Of a stretch of DNA of 64,000 bases, positions 41,001 to 49,529 are shown one piece after another; the first letter of the stretch is position 1, and every line of letters starts with the position of its first letter. Both the position numbers and the translations under genes were made by a program. The notes under the pieces were generated by a model, which was not told where the DNA came from, made no database searches, and saw nothing but the letters and a program-made list of their open reading frames with translations. The stretch lies in NCBI GenBank assembly GCA_964539805.1, contig CAZIKN010000017.1:1-64000 (forward strand), in the 5' to 3' direction. The DNA comes from M3007 sp964539805. GTDB lineage: Bacteria; Bacteroidota; Bacteroidia; Chitinophagales; Saprospiraceae.

Positions 41001-44000
41001 GATGGTGGTATCGGAAAAAATGGAGTCCTGGGGGGCGTATCGGGTTTGTGGAGGGTTGTTGATAAATTGGTTCAAGATTGTTATATTGGGCAATATATGC
41101 CTGAATGTCAGTTTGTTATCTGCTATACGCAAGCCGTTGTAGGCCGGAATTGGCCCATCAGGGACAAAGGGCAGGCTGGAGATATTGGGCAAATCCGTTA
41201 TCTTGTTTTTGGCGATAAAAAACGATTCCAATTTTTTGGCCTGCAAAATTTGAACAGGTACTGCGCCGCTCAAATTATTGTTTTGAAGATAAAGTCCTCT
41301 CAGCTCGGGCAGACTGAACAGTTCGCCGGGTATGGTCCCGCTGATGTTTTTATTGTCCTGAAAAAACAGGTATTGCAGTGATTTTGCATTGGCAAGGGAG
41401 GCTGGTATGGTTCCGCCGATCTGGTTGGCTCCGATGCCAATGGAAACCAATTGAGTCAGATTGCCCAATTCGAGCGGTATGGAGCCTGTCAGGACATTCC
41501 GGTCCAACACCATCACCTTCAACTTGGATAGCAAGCCCAACTCCTTGGGCATACTGCCGGAGAGCTGATTGCCAAAAAGATTGAGCACTTCCAATTCCGT
41601 AAAGTTTCCGATTTCCTTGGGAATAGGCCCAATCAGGCCATTGCCTGGCAGCCCGCCAACGGCGTTACAGGGATCAGCATCCCCATCCAGACCGATACAT
41701 TGCACGCAGCCTTCTGTCGTGGTTTTTATTCCGTACCATTCTCCTATTTTTTTACCCGGCTGCAACCAGTTGTCTTGTTTAGCCCAGGTTGTCATTCCGC
41801 CTGTGGCTTTGTAGAGTTCTGCCAAGGCAGACGAGTCTATTTTTACATTACATTTGCTCGGCGCACAAAGCCCCTCATCCTGGCTACAAAACTTAGCCCA
41901 GTCCTGCGTTGCTAAACCAGTGTTGGCGGCTATGGACACCCTTTTGGCAGCGCATAATTTTTTTAAATTGGCATTCAAACATCCGGAGAGTTGGTTGTTG
42001 TTCAAAAAGAGGGAATCAATGGCCGACATATTGCCATAAGCTGCCGGTATGCTGCCGTCAAAATTGTTGATACTCAGGTTGAGGTGCTTGAGTTGGGGAA
42101 GCCCTGTAAAGCCTGTGGGCAAGGGGCCGGAAAACTGGTTTTCATTCCAAAAGCATTCTTTTAGCTTGCTCCATGCACCCACATTCAAAGACGAGGAGGA
42201 GTTGAGCTTGTTTTTGCTCAAATTCAGGATTTCCAGATTGGATAATTGTCCTAATTCAGCTGGTATTGCAGCTGAAAAATTACATTCGTTTAGGTATAAG
42301 GCCTTTAATTGGCTCAGGTTACCGAGGCTGGCGGGTATGCTACCGCTGAGGTTTTTATTCTGGCTTAGGTTCAGTTCCTGCAATTCTGTCAGGCGAGCTG
42401 TTTCCTCAGGGATGGTACCCGTGATAAAATTCGTGGGTAGGCGCAATAGGCGCAAATGGGCAAAATTGCCGATTTGTTGCGGCAACACACCGGCAAGGCC
42501 ATTGCCACCCAAAGCAATCGTATCCACGCATCCATCCAGGTCAAGTGAAACACCATACCATTTGCTTACCGGATCACTCAAGTTCCATTTATTGACCCAT
42601 GAAGGGCCATTTGTGCTTTGATACAGCCGGACTAAGGCCAATGAGTCGCCACCACCGCCACGCACCACGCGAAAGCCCCGGTTGGTATCCACACGTCGTT
42701 CAGGGGCATTGGTAAAATCACCGTTTCGGTGCGAGACGCGCATAGATGTTTCATCATCAAACCATGAGCCGCCCCTTGTTGTCTTTATGGTGCCGTTTGC
42801 AGGCCCTGTGGGGATACAGCAATTTGACGCAGCGTAATAATTCGGATCATACCAATCATAGCACCATTCCCACACATTGCCGCTCATATCGTAAACACCG
42901 AGTTCGTTGGCCTGTTTTTGGCCGACCGGGTTCGTTTTGCTATTTGCATTGTTTTTGTACCAGGCCACGCCCCCCACATTGCTGCTGCCCGGGTATGGTG
43001 TTTTGGGTGTAGCATCCAGACTTCCCCCTCTTGCCACGAACTCCCATTCGGCCTCGGTGGGCAGGCGGTAGCCATCAGCGCATTTTTTCCAAAAAACAGG
43101 GCCTGTATTGGGCATATTCCAGTTGCTTCCTGATTTGCCATAGACTTGTTTGTAGGAAGCATCGGCATAGTAACAGGGCTTCAATCCCAATTTTTCACTT
43201 AGCCTGTTGCAATATACGGCTGCATCATACCAGCTTACGCGCTCCACCGGACAGTTTGGGCAATTGGAAAAAGAAGAGGGATTATTGCCCATGAGCGATT
43301 GCCACTCAGCTTGTGTAATTTCGTATCGGCCGATCTGAAAATCGGGAAGCGTGACGCTGTGCGGCGGGTTTTCAAAATTGGCGCAGGGTTTTACCTCATC
43401 CGTACAACCCATGGTGAAGGTACCGCCCGTTACCGCTGCCAAAGTTGGTGCAAGAAAAACCGGGCCACTATCTTTTATTTCCACCACGATATCTTCAACG
43501 CGCCCACCCGAGTTCATGGTGCCTGCATGGGGCTGAGCGGCGGTGTTGTAGCTCGAAACAATGCGCATACGCCTAAACCCTGTGGGTGCATTGGCGGGTA
43601 TGCTGATTGTAAATGACGCACTCCAGGTACTGCAATCACTGCTCAGCGTTTGTTGGCCCGAAAACACCCTTTCGTTTTTGTTGACCTCAAAAAAGGTATT
43701 TCCATCATAATCTATCCATCCGCCTGCATGATGCGTGCCTGCCCTTCCATTGGTGGTCAAATCAAATACATAATCTTTGCCCCGTTCCAAACGGGCCGTA
43801 TCCTGTGTGAAAAATTCGTAGCCATGCTCAGGGTCAACAATACTACCTTCACAAATGCCATTATAATCAAACAAATTGGCTAAGGTGATGCTTTCAATGA
43901 TAGAACAAGCCCTTTTCCCTGCTGCATACCTCAACGGAACGGTCGTAAAATAATCATTGCCACATTCGCCTGTGGGGATTGTTGAGACTGGAGATTCTGC

Positions 44001-44711
44001 CGTTCCCCCTGTTTTGCATTCTTTCAAAATTTTGATTTCATAATTGGTGCAGGGCTTTAACCCATACGTAGAACCATCAAGTTTAGGTCCAAAAATCAAT
44101 ATTTGAGGGTCAATACAATCTGAAAAACTTTGCGCAGGAGTCCATACGCTTCCCCCTTTTTCACGCTGATAAATGGTATAGTAATCACCATCCACCCCGA
44201 TGGGATCATCCCATTGGAGATCCAGCCAGGTATGTCCATTCACCAAGGCATAAGGAGCGGATGACGCTTCACATACCGGTGGTTGTATGCTAAAGTTTTT
44301 GGTTGCCACTACCGGATAGTTACCGCTATTGGTTACGCCAATTCTGAACTTCAGGGTGAAATCACCAAAACCGATATCGGGATCGCTGCCAATTCTATTG
44401 GAGACACTTATATATAGGCCCCAACAGCAGCCAATGGGGTGCTCAAACACCCAGATGGGATTGTTCAAGTCATTGCGTCTGTACCATTCATGGTAAACGG
44501 TCAGTTCATTGGGGCCAAGGTCTTTTAAGATGACCACCGAGGCCGCTAATTCTGTATAAGAAAAAATATACTTTTCATTATTGAAGTATGGAGGGTTGGG
44601 ATCGGAACCTTCTGCCATAACAGCATTCTCCAGGGTGAACTGTGCAGAGCAAACAAAAGTAAAAAGGAGCGAAATGGCGCCAAGGAGGAAAATTCGGAGT
44701 TTCATAACCAT
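38064..44711 (-). CDS. Giant modular T9SS surface protein 3 (GEVED, FGE-like, LRR, PKD, CHU_C)
   Basis: About 2215 aa. I start at MVMKLRIFLL (44711; an ATG at 44705 is equally good) because it gives a signal peptide ending VCSAQ; the frame runs open to 44825. Order: N-terminal Fn3-like part; GEVED domain (about 43950-43470, GGWIDYDGNTFFE); sulfatase-modifying-factor/FGE-like fold (43420-42650: GGTFTMGC, RLPTEAEWEF, MSGNVWEWCYDWY); three leucine-rich-repeat blocks (42620-41890, 41820-41080, 40740-40030) alternating with Ig-like domains; PKD-like repeats (39670-38810); CHU_C sorting domain (NFITPDDDGQNDFF, FVINRWGEVIYRS). The FGE-like domain ends RGGSWFDDETSMRVSHRNG and lacks the paired Cys of active formylglycine-generating enzyme, so it is probably structural or binding. 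Downstream of the sigma/anti-sigma pair on the same strand. Confidence 0.88.
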   Translation of the reverse strand: MVMKLRIFLLGAISLLFTFVCSAQFTLENAVMAEGSDPNPPYFNNEKYIFSYTELAASVVILKDLGPNELTVYHEWYRRNDLNNPIWVFEHPIGCCWGLYISVSNRIGSDPDIGFGDFTLKFRIGVTNSGNYPVVATKNFSIQPPVCEASSAPYALVNGHTWLDLQWDDPIGVDGDYYTIYQREKGGSVWTPAQSFSDCIDPQILIFGPKLDGSTYGLKPCTNYEIKILKECKTGGTAESPVSTIPTGECGNDYFTTVPLRYAAGKRACSIIESITLANLFDYNGICEGSIVDPEHGYEFFTQDTARLERGKDYVFDLTTNGRAGTHHAGGWIDYDGNTFFEVNKNERVFSGQQTLSSDCSTWSASFTISIPANAPTGFRRMRIVSSYNTAAQPHAGTMNSGGRVEDIVVEIKDSGPVFLAPTLAAVTGGTFTMGCTDEVKPCANFENPPHSVTLPDFQIGRYEITQAEWQSLMGNNPSSFSNCPNCPVERVSWYDAAVYCNRLSEKLGLKPCYYADASYKQVYGKSGSNWNMPNTGPVFWKKCADGYRLPTEAEWEFVARGGSLDATPKTPYPGSSNVGGVAWYKNNANSKTNPVGQKQANELGVYDMSGNVWEWCYDWYDPNYYAASNCCIPTGPANGTIKTTRGGSWFDDETSMRVSHRNGDFTNAPERRVDTNRGFRVVRGGGGDSLALVRLYQSTNGPSWVNKWNLSDPVSKWYGVSLDLDGCVDTIALGGNGLAGVLPQQIGNFAHLRLLRLPTNFITGTIPEETARLTELQELNLSQNKNLSGSIPASLGNLSQLKALYLNECNFSAAIPAELGQLSNLEILNLSKNKLNSSSSLNVGAWSKLKECFWNENQFSGPLPTGFTGLPQLKHLNLSINNFDGSIPAAYGNMSAIDSLFLNNNQLSGCLNANLKKLCAAKRVSIAANTGLATQDWAKFCSQDEGLCAPSKCNVKIDSSALAELYKATGGMTTWAKQDNWLQPGKKIGEWYGIKTTTEGCVQCIGLDGDADPCNAVGGLPGNGLIGPIPKEIGNFTELEVLNLFGNQLSGSMPKELGLLSKLKVMVLDRNVLTGSIPLELGNLTQLVSIGIGANQIGGTIPASLANAKSLQYLFFQDNKNISGTIPGELFSLPELRGLYLQNNNLSGAVPVQILQAKKLESFFIAKNKITDLPNISSLPFVPDGPIPAYNGLRIADNKLTFRHILPNITILNQFINNPPQTRYAPQDSIFSDTTIIKNANETFVVDLGIDAAVTGNRYQWFKGSSSSGQPLLTTNQREFKNVQPSDAGTYYVQVTNPAAPLLTLRSRAIRIQVIPDPGACNPKNDSLELVKLYDATGGANWTNKWDLTKPMKTWDGVTITGSCVTGLFLSKKGLAGNLPDLNLPKLEELHCDSNQLVGNIPDFKGLPNLKVFVCNYNNFSGSIPDFKNLPNLQGFYCAYNKLTGNIPDFSNLPNLQVFDCPVNKLSGSIPDFKNLPNLLGFYCWDNDLTGKIPDFSNLPNLIRFSCIANELSGSIPNFTKLPNLQVVNCSANRLSGEVPDFAKCPKLAYLALLANRFTFEDILPSKNKIDASVSTNCMPDLCDYLYENQDSVFHDTLLVRNAGQNLDFSLDFDEAVTTNKYKWYKDGIEQPNQDQAGNNNLIIPGLQPVHAGKWTVKVTNPLAPELILYSRTIRLQVGCTGALAPVIQGPSNLCNGSATLTVNGSYQSWKWSGSITQQTSSVMVNAPGTYTVTTTDANGCTATASITVGATVALPTAKIEGSGAICGTQAAVLNAGSAGITAYAWSTGSTGSAISVLNVGTYTVTVKNSAGCTATTQITTQAFPAPQVNIALLVAICDGNPAKMQVNQNYPKYEWSGGQNTKQISPTTPGIYTVTITDANTCTATATRNVIIGPKITVDLGADIGRCTLPGAGIKLDAGPADAYSWSTGSNLNVITVKQFGEYAVTVTNAAGCTDSDTVRVYLKDAVKVQIDTFLCPGITLKYCGKSITQPGIYNDCKFTTIEGCDSILILKVAQFDSSLLTAEADVFNMPFDPKTVEISVLDNDVVPDKYSLEIAQGPTTGTVTVLPDGRLRYTPVISAQGKDSLLYVLCPEGGCPALCEQAWLTIRFQTGDLETIKKRISNFITPDDDGQNDFFDPLKHLTDNEIFPDPGSEKLFVINRWGEVIYRSDDAYQAWNGKKHGDPVPKATYYFTFEFKVGGEIEWIKGAINVIR

Positions 44712-44832
44712 TGTGCGGACAAATTTGAACTTGGGGAATACAGGCCGAGGCCGCCTGTGAGACGAGCTCGGGAAGAAAGGATCAAAAGTAGAAAAGCTTT
44801 GATTGATCTGAGGATGTAATGACAAAAAAATA

Positions 44833-45600
44833 TTATTTCATTTTCCCCTTAATATCTTTCGCTCTTTTGGCATAGCTGCCATCCGCTGCTATAATTTTTT
44901 CCAATTGCAAGCGGGCATCCTCTTGTTTGTTTTCCTGGGCCAAATAGGACAGTGCCAAGCGCCACTCGGCATTTTCGCGCAGATCGGATGCGAGAGCGGG
45001 CATTGTTAATAGTTGTGTATAAGTCAGGGCTGCTGCCGCATAGTCTTTGAGCAAGAACTGGCATTCCCCGCGCAAATCAGCCAAAACAGGAGCATCGGCA
45101 ACAATCGTCCCGGAGGAAATCATATCTATGGCCTGCTGATACTTTTTTTGTCCCATTAGGTCATATACAGCATCAAGGGGCAGTTTTTCTCCTCGAACGG
45201 AGGGTACATTTGAGCCAAATTGTTCCATTGCCAATTGGTCAGATGCTATATCCCCTGTAAAAAAGAAGCTGCGGACAAAGAACCCAAGCATCAAGGCGAC
45301 ACTTGCGGCAGCGGCTATTTGAAACCATTTTCGTGTATTGCCTATGGACACCACTTTTGTTGTTGTGCTTTCGGATTGCTGCAAGCTTTCCTTTTCGGCT
45401 TTCCAATCCGTCAAATTGGAAGCAAGCTCCTGTTGGAGCAATAATTCCATAGCCCGGTGCTCCAGTTTATGTTGTTCCAGTTCAGCAGCGAGTGCTTTGT
45501 CATTTTGGGCCTCTTGCTCAAACGCTGCTGCATCGTTGGCGTTCATTTGACCAAAAAGGTAGGTCTCTATGCGGTCAAAGTTATCAGTATTGCTGCTCAT
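44833..45600 (-). CDS. Putative anti-sigma factor with TPR-like periplasmic part
   Basis: A 255-aa single-pass membrane protein. The N-terminal cytoplasmic part has the anti-sigma pattern IETYLFGQMNANDAAAFEQE followed by charged helices; there is no HxxxCxxC zinc motif. One TM helix lies near residues 95-115 (WFQIAAAASVALMLGFFVRS). The outside part (from about residue 145) is helical with TPR-like repeats (YDLMGQKKYQQAIDMI, ECQFLLKDYAAAALTY, ALSYLAQENKQEDARLQLE). It lies 39 bp downstream of the ECF sigma gene, so it most likely binds and inhibits that factor in response to an envelope signal. Confidence 0.78.
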   Translation of the reverse strand: MSSNTDNFDRIETYLFGQMNANDAAAFEQEAQNDKALAAELEQHKLEHRAMELLLQQELASNLTDWKAEKESLQQSESTTTKVVSIGNTRKWFQIAAAASVALMLGFFVRSFFFTGDIASDQLAMEQFGSNVPSVRGEKLPLDAVYDLMGQKKYQQAIDMISSGTIVADAPVLADLRGECQFLLKDYAAAALTYTQLLTMPALASDLRENAEWRLALSYLAQENKQEDARLQLEKIIAADGSYAKRAKDIKGKMK

Positions 45601-45639
45601 GACGGACTTAATTTAACGGGTGGGTAATTTGATGGTGGG

Positions 45640-46257
45640 TTAAGCCAGCAAATGCTGGAAACGCTTGTCGTTTGTAATGATTTCGCGCAATGATTCACGG
45701 CAACGCGACATTGCTTTTTTGGCTTGGTCGGCATTGGCCAATTCGCGGGCCTTTGCCACTTCTGCCATTGATTTTTGTTCAAAATAATACAGTTTTAAGG
45801 CCTCCTGGCATTTTGGGGTCAACTGCTGAAGCGCGTCACTCAATGCCAGGTCTCTTTTTTCCTCTTTCTCTCCGGGGCTTTGCAATTCCAAATAATCCGC
45901 CAGTTCATCTTCTGAACTCAGGGCTGACTCCGGTATCGAATCTTTAAACACCACACGGCTTACTTTTTTTGAACTATCCCGAATGAGGTTTTTACAGATA
46001 CCCAGCAAAAAGGTTTGCGCCTTGCTCTCAAATCGGAAACGCCCGTCCCGAATCATTTGCTCCAAAAGAATTATGCCTTCTTGAAGCACATCATCAGCGG
46101 TTTTGTCCCGAAGGTTGTACAACTTTGCCCATTCAAATATTTTACCGTTTACGATAGGGCTCATATATAATGTTTTAAAGGCCCTGTTTCGTTCGGTTGG
46201 GTTGTTGCTCTGCAAGGCGGCATTCATATCCGCACTGTTCATTTGAACGACTTTCAT
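45640..46257 (-). CDS. ECF-type RNA polymerase sigma factor
   Basis: A 205-aa sigma-70 family factor with only regions 2 and 4. Region 2 covers about residues 25-95 (TADDVLQEGIILLEQM, then RFRFESKAQTFLLGICKNLI), and region 4 about 140-195 (LQQLTPKCQEALKLYYFEQ, SMAEVAKA, then the recognition-helix area AKKAMSRCRESLREII). It is co-directional with a putative anti-sigma gene and giant gene 3. Two promoter-like signals lie upstream: a primary-sigma box at 46313-46320 and the GGGTACC-N15-CCAC motif at 46264-46289. If the latter is a promoter, its transcript would start at or past the ATG at 46257, so translation could begin at Met6 or Met11. Confidence 0.9.
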   Translation of the reverse strand: MKVVQMNSADMNAALQSNNPTERNRAFKTLYMSPIVNGKIFEWAKLYNLRDKTADDVLQEGIILLEQMIRDGRFRFESKAQTFLLGICKNLIRDSSKKVSRVVFKDSIPESALSSEDELADYLELQSPGEKEEKRDLALSDALQQLTPKCQEALKLYYFEQKSMAEVAKARELANADQAKKAMSRCRESLREIITNDKRFQHLLA

Positions 46258-46263
46258 ATATTT

Positions 46264-46289
46264 GTGGAGAATGGATAGTTGAGGTACCC
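46264..46289 (-). promoter_or_regulatory. GGGTACC-N15-CCAC bipartite motif (site D) upstream of the ECF sigma gene
   Basis: Minus-strand GGGTACC, 15 bases, CCAC, ending 6 bases before the sigma-factor ATG. Same spacing as sites A, B and C upstream of small exported protein genes. This is the basis for proposing that this ECF factor recognises the motif and autoregulates. It could instead be an operator for another regulator. Confidence 0.55.
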
Positions 46290-46312
46290 GTTATTGCCCG
46301 GATTTTTTTTGG

Positions 46313-46320
46313 CAAAGGTA
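46313..46320 (-). promoter_or_regulatory. Bacteroidota primary-sigma -7 box upstream of the ECF sigma gene
   Basis: TACCTTTG on the minus strand, an exact TAnnTTTG match, 55 bases before the ATG. The -33 region contains only a TTG-like ATTGATC. It would give a leader that includes the GGGTACC motif. Confidence 0.5.
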
Positions 46321-46361
46321 AAAAATAGATCAATTTTAAGCTCATTCTTTACATTGCGCTC

Positions 46362-49300
46362 ATGACGCTAAAAAGACACAATATACCATCATGGCTCAAG
46401 CGGGCCTTGGCAAGTTTAGTGGGACTTCTGTGTTACAGCAGCCTTTTTGCTCAAGTAGGAGCAGAAAAAATTGATGCCTGGCGCCAAAGCCTGAATGATA
46501 ACAATTGGCAATCCATAGTGGACAGTTGTGATAAACTTATTCCGTTATATCGTCATTCCAACAGATTGGAAACGCTTGCTTTAGCCCTGTCTCTCAAGGG
46601 TACAGCATATCGCACGGGGCATTTGTATCACAAATCACTTCTGAACCATCAGGAAGCACTAAAGCTGCGGAAGGCCTTGTTTGGCACCCAACATGAAGCC
46701 GTAGCGGCCAGTTATCAGAATATAGGCAACTGCCTGTTATCCATGGGCAAGAACAAGGAGGCGTCCGAGGCATTTGAATTGGCATTGAAGATAAAAAACC
46801 GCATTTTCTCGCCCGATCACCCAAGATTGGCCTCCACACTCAACAGTCTGGGTCAATGTCGTCAGGCAGAGGGAAATGCCAGCGCTGCTGCCGATTACTT
46901 TCATCAAGCTTTTTCTATCAATGAAAAATACTATGGCTCCAACAGCCCAAGGATAATAGGAGATCTTGTATCCATGGCTGATTTTTACGTGACTCAAAAA
47001 AACCATGACCCAGCGCTCGTTTTTTTGCAGCGTGCCCAAACAATTTTTCGTGATTCCGTTAAAAACGACCCCGGGCTTGGCATTTTAGTCCTCAACAATA
47101 TGGCCAATACCCTGGCTGCAAGAGGGGATTACGCAACAGCTCTTGATTATCTTGAGGAGGCAGTCATTAGCAGTGAACAGCACCAAGGCCTCCCCCCAAA
47201 GCTCAAGGGTGATGCACTCCTAAACCAAGGCACAATCCTTAATGCCATGGGCGATTTTGGAAATGCCAGCACTGTATTGGAAGCCGCGCTGCTTTACTTT
47301 CCGGAGCATGGCCCCGACCATGCCAGTGTGCTAAATGCTTTAGGTTTGGCCGCTTTTTACCGTAACGAAACTATTATGGCACAAAAAGCACTGATCAAAG
47401 CGGGTAATATGTTTTTACAGGCAGAACCCAATGCCTCCAATAGAATAGCGGCAGCGGGGGTATGGCGCAATCTGGGCAACTGCTATATGGGCCAGGGAGA
47501 GTTCAAAACTGCCCTGTATTATTATCAGGATGCCTTACAAACCTTAAAAAAATGGCCCGGAACGGTTTCGGAACAAGCCGCTTGCTTAGATAAAATAGCC
47601 TATTGCTTTATACAGCTCCATGATTGGAACCTGGCCTGGCAGGCATTAGCCAAGGCTGAACACCGATTGCCTTCTAACGCAGTATTAGAGCGCTTTTCCG
47701 TGTTTTATCATCGAGGTGATTGGTTTTTTATACAAAAAAAATATCATGATGCCTTATTTTGGTATCAAAAAGCCGCTGACCTGATTGAAAGCCCCATAAC
47801 AGCAGCCTTCCCCCCTTATCCTTTTGAGCAAGTGCAAGGCAAAACTGCCATAGCGCGTACCTTAGCCGTTTTGGCTGCTGAAAACGCCACACAATGGCAA
47901 CAGGCGCTACATGTGGCCCAACAGGCCGTAAACCTTCTTCAGGAACTTAAAAATGCCCTTAAAGGGGAACGATCCGGCACAGAAGTACAAGCCATGCTGG
48001 GTGAAGCTTTTGATATAACCGTCAAAGCCTGTATGGCCATGGAATTACCGCAAAAGGCATGGGAATATGCTGAAACATTTAGGCTTAACTACGCACAACA
48101 TGTCAGCCTTCACACTGCCATGGCCCAACTGACAGGAAAAGCAGCGGACCTGTGCCGCCAGGAACAATTTTGGCGCATTCGGCTGGCATACCATCAACGG
48201 AAACAGATCATGGAAAAATCAGGCCGCGCGATAGAGGACAGCATCAGAATCATATCCGATCGTATTTGGGGCATACGAAAACAGATTACAGAGAACTGTC
48301 CTGAATTCTTTTCTTTTTTCCTGAACCCACAAACCGTAGATCTCGAAAGTGTAAAAAAACTCTTGAAAAAAGACCAATCTATACTAAGTTGGCATTGGGC
48401 CGATTCGAGTATGTTGATAGGATTTGTGGTGCGCAACCAGTCCCTCCTGGCTAAGCGCATCGCGCTACACAGCGGCTTTTCTGATTCCTTGCGCACATTC
48501 TTAGCACATTGCAGCCAAAACCCTCTGTTGATTCCATCATCGCTTAGGAATGCAGCCTTTGAGCGCCAAGTTAGATTGGGTAGCTACCTTTATGATCAAT
48601 TGATACGTCCATTTGAGGGATCCCTCACGGAAAACATACTCATGGTGCCTGATGACGAACTATGTCTTTTGCCGTTTGACGCACTGGTATGTTCTACCGG
48701 GGGATCCGCGCACCTTTTTGATCGTCATACTTACCTTGTGCACAGATACAAGGTGAGCTATCTTCAATCCGTTAGCAGCTGGGTGCTACTTAAAACCAAG
48801 GCCGTTACAAGGAACAATCCAAAATTATTGGCCATTGCCCCGGATTTTACAGGCAATACACATGGGCTTTCGGCACTCTTTTTTAATGCACAGGAAGTCC
48901 GCTCGGTGGTAACAGTCACAAAAGGGGATACCCTTATGGCAGAAAAAGCGCAAAAAAGGAGTTTTTTAGAAAACGCGACCAGTTATAACGTACTTTTACT
49001 GGCTACGCATGGCATGACAAATGACCAAGATCCTCAAGCATCGTTTGTTGCTTTTAGTCCCTCGCCCAAAAGTGATGACCGCTTGTTTGCCGCCGAAATT
49101 TACAACCATTACTTCCCTGCTGATTTGGTTGTTCTGAGTGCCTGCCAAACAGCCTCCGGGAAATTATTAAGGGGTGAAGGTCTCTTGAGTGTGGCCAAGG
49201 CATTCCAATATGCAGGGGCAAAATGCGTACTGGCATCCTTATGGAATGTTGATGACCGACAGACTCCCGCATTGATGCGCAATTTTTTTGCTTCCCTTTG

Positions 49301-49529
49301 GGACAGGCGACCCAAAAACGAAGCCCTCTGTGCAGCCCGAAGAAGTTTTCTACAAGAGAACGAAGGGGTACAGGCGCACCCGTTTTTTTGGGCAGGTTTC
49401 GTTTGCTACGGTGCAGAAGATGCCTTATATGAACCAAGCCAGTGGCCACTTTTCGGAATTATCGGTATCGCCCTGGTCGGTCTGCTTTCCATATTGCTCA
49501 AATGGCACCAAAAGCGTCAGTCCATATAA
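46362..49529 (+). CDS. Exported TPR-CHAT protease-like protein
   Basis: A 1055-aa protein with a signal peptide (ALASLVGLLCYSSLFAQ), a long array of TPR repeats (residues about 40-600, e.g. HEAVAASYQNIGNCLLSMGK, ALDYLEEAVISSEQ), and a C-terminal CHAT domain of the caspase/separase clan. The catalytic pair is present: His883 in LLLATHGM and Cys928 in VVLSACQTASG. RGEGLLSVAKAFQYAGA and LWNVDD are typical CHAT segments. A TM helix (PLFGIIGIALVGLLSILL) and a short basic tail end the protein, so the protease-like domain should lie in the periplasm, anchored to the inner membrane. Divergent from the ECF sigma gene; its stop overlaps the convergent porP/sprF-like gene by 13 bp. Confidence 0.9.
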   Translation: MTLKRHNIPSWLKRALASLVGLLCYSSLFAQVGAEKIDAWRQSLNDNNWQSIVDSCDKLIPLYRHSNRLETLALALSLKGTAYRTGHLYHKSLLNHQEALKLRKALFGTQHEAVAASYQNIGNCLLSMGKNKEASEAFELALKIKNRIFSPDHPRLASTLNSLGQCRQAEGNASAAADYFHQAFSINEKYYGSNSPRIIGDLVSMADFYVTQKNHDPALVFLQRAQTIFRDSVKNDPGLGILVLNNMANTLAARGDYATALDYLEEAVISSEQHQGLPPKLKGDALLNQGTILNAMGDFGNASTVLEAALLYFPEHGPDHASVLNALGLAAFYRNETIMAQKALIKAGNMFLQAEPNASNRIAAAGVWRNLGNCYMGQGEFKTALYYYQDALQTLKKWPGTVSEQAACLDKIAYCFIQLHDWNLAWQALAKAEHRLPSNAVLERFSVFYHRGDWFFIQKKYHDALFWYQKAADLIESPITAAFPPYPFEQVQGKTAIARTLAVLAAENATQWQQALHVAQQAVNLLQELKNALKGERSGTEVQAMLGEAFDITVKACMAMELPQKAWEYAETFRLNYAQHVSLHTAMAQLTGKAADLCRQEQFWRIRLAYHQRKQIMEKSGRAIEDSIRIISDRIWGIRKQITENCPEFFSFFLNPQTVDLESVKKLLKKDQSILSWHWADSSMLIGFVVRNQSLLAKRIALHSGFSDSLRTFLAHCSQNPLLIPSSLRNAAFERQVRLGSYLYDQLIRPFEGSLTENILMVPDDELCLLPFDALVCSTGGSAHLFDRHTYLVHRYKVSYLQSVSSWVLLKTKAVTRNNPKLLAIAPDFTGNTHGLSALFFNAQEVRSVVTVTKGDTLMAEKAQKRSFLENATSYNVLLLATHGMTNDQDPQASFVAFSPSPKSDDRLFAAEIYNHYFPADLVVLSACQTASGKLLRGEGLLSVAKAFQYAGAKCVLASLWNVDDRQTPALMRNFFASLWDRRPKNEALCAARRSFLQENEGVQAHPFFWAGFVCYGAEDALYEPSQWPLFGIIGIALVGLLSILLKWHQKRQSI

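Noticed and set aside
42650..43420. Diversity-generating retroelement target suggested by the FGE-like fold
   Set aside because: No reverse transcriptase gene and no template repeat are visible anywhere in the window.
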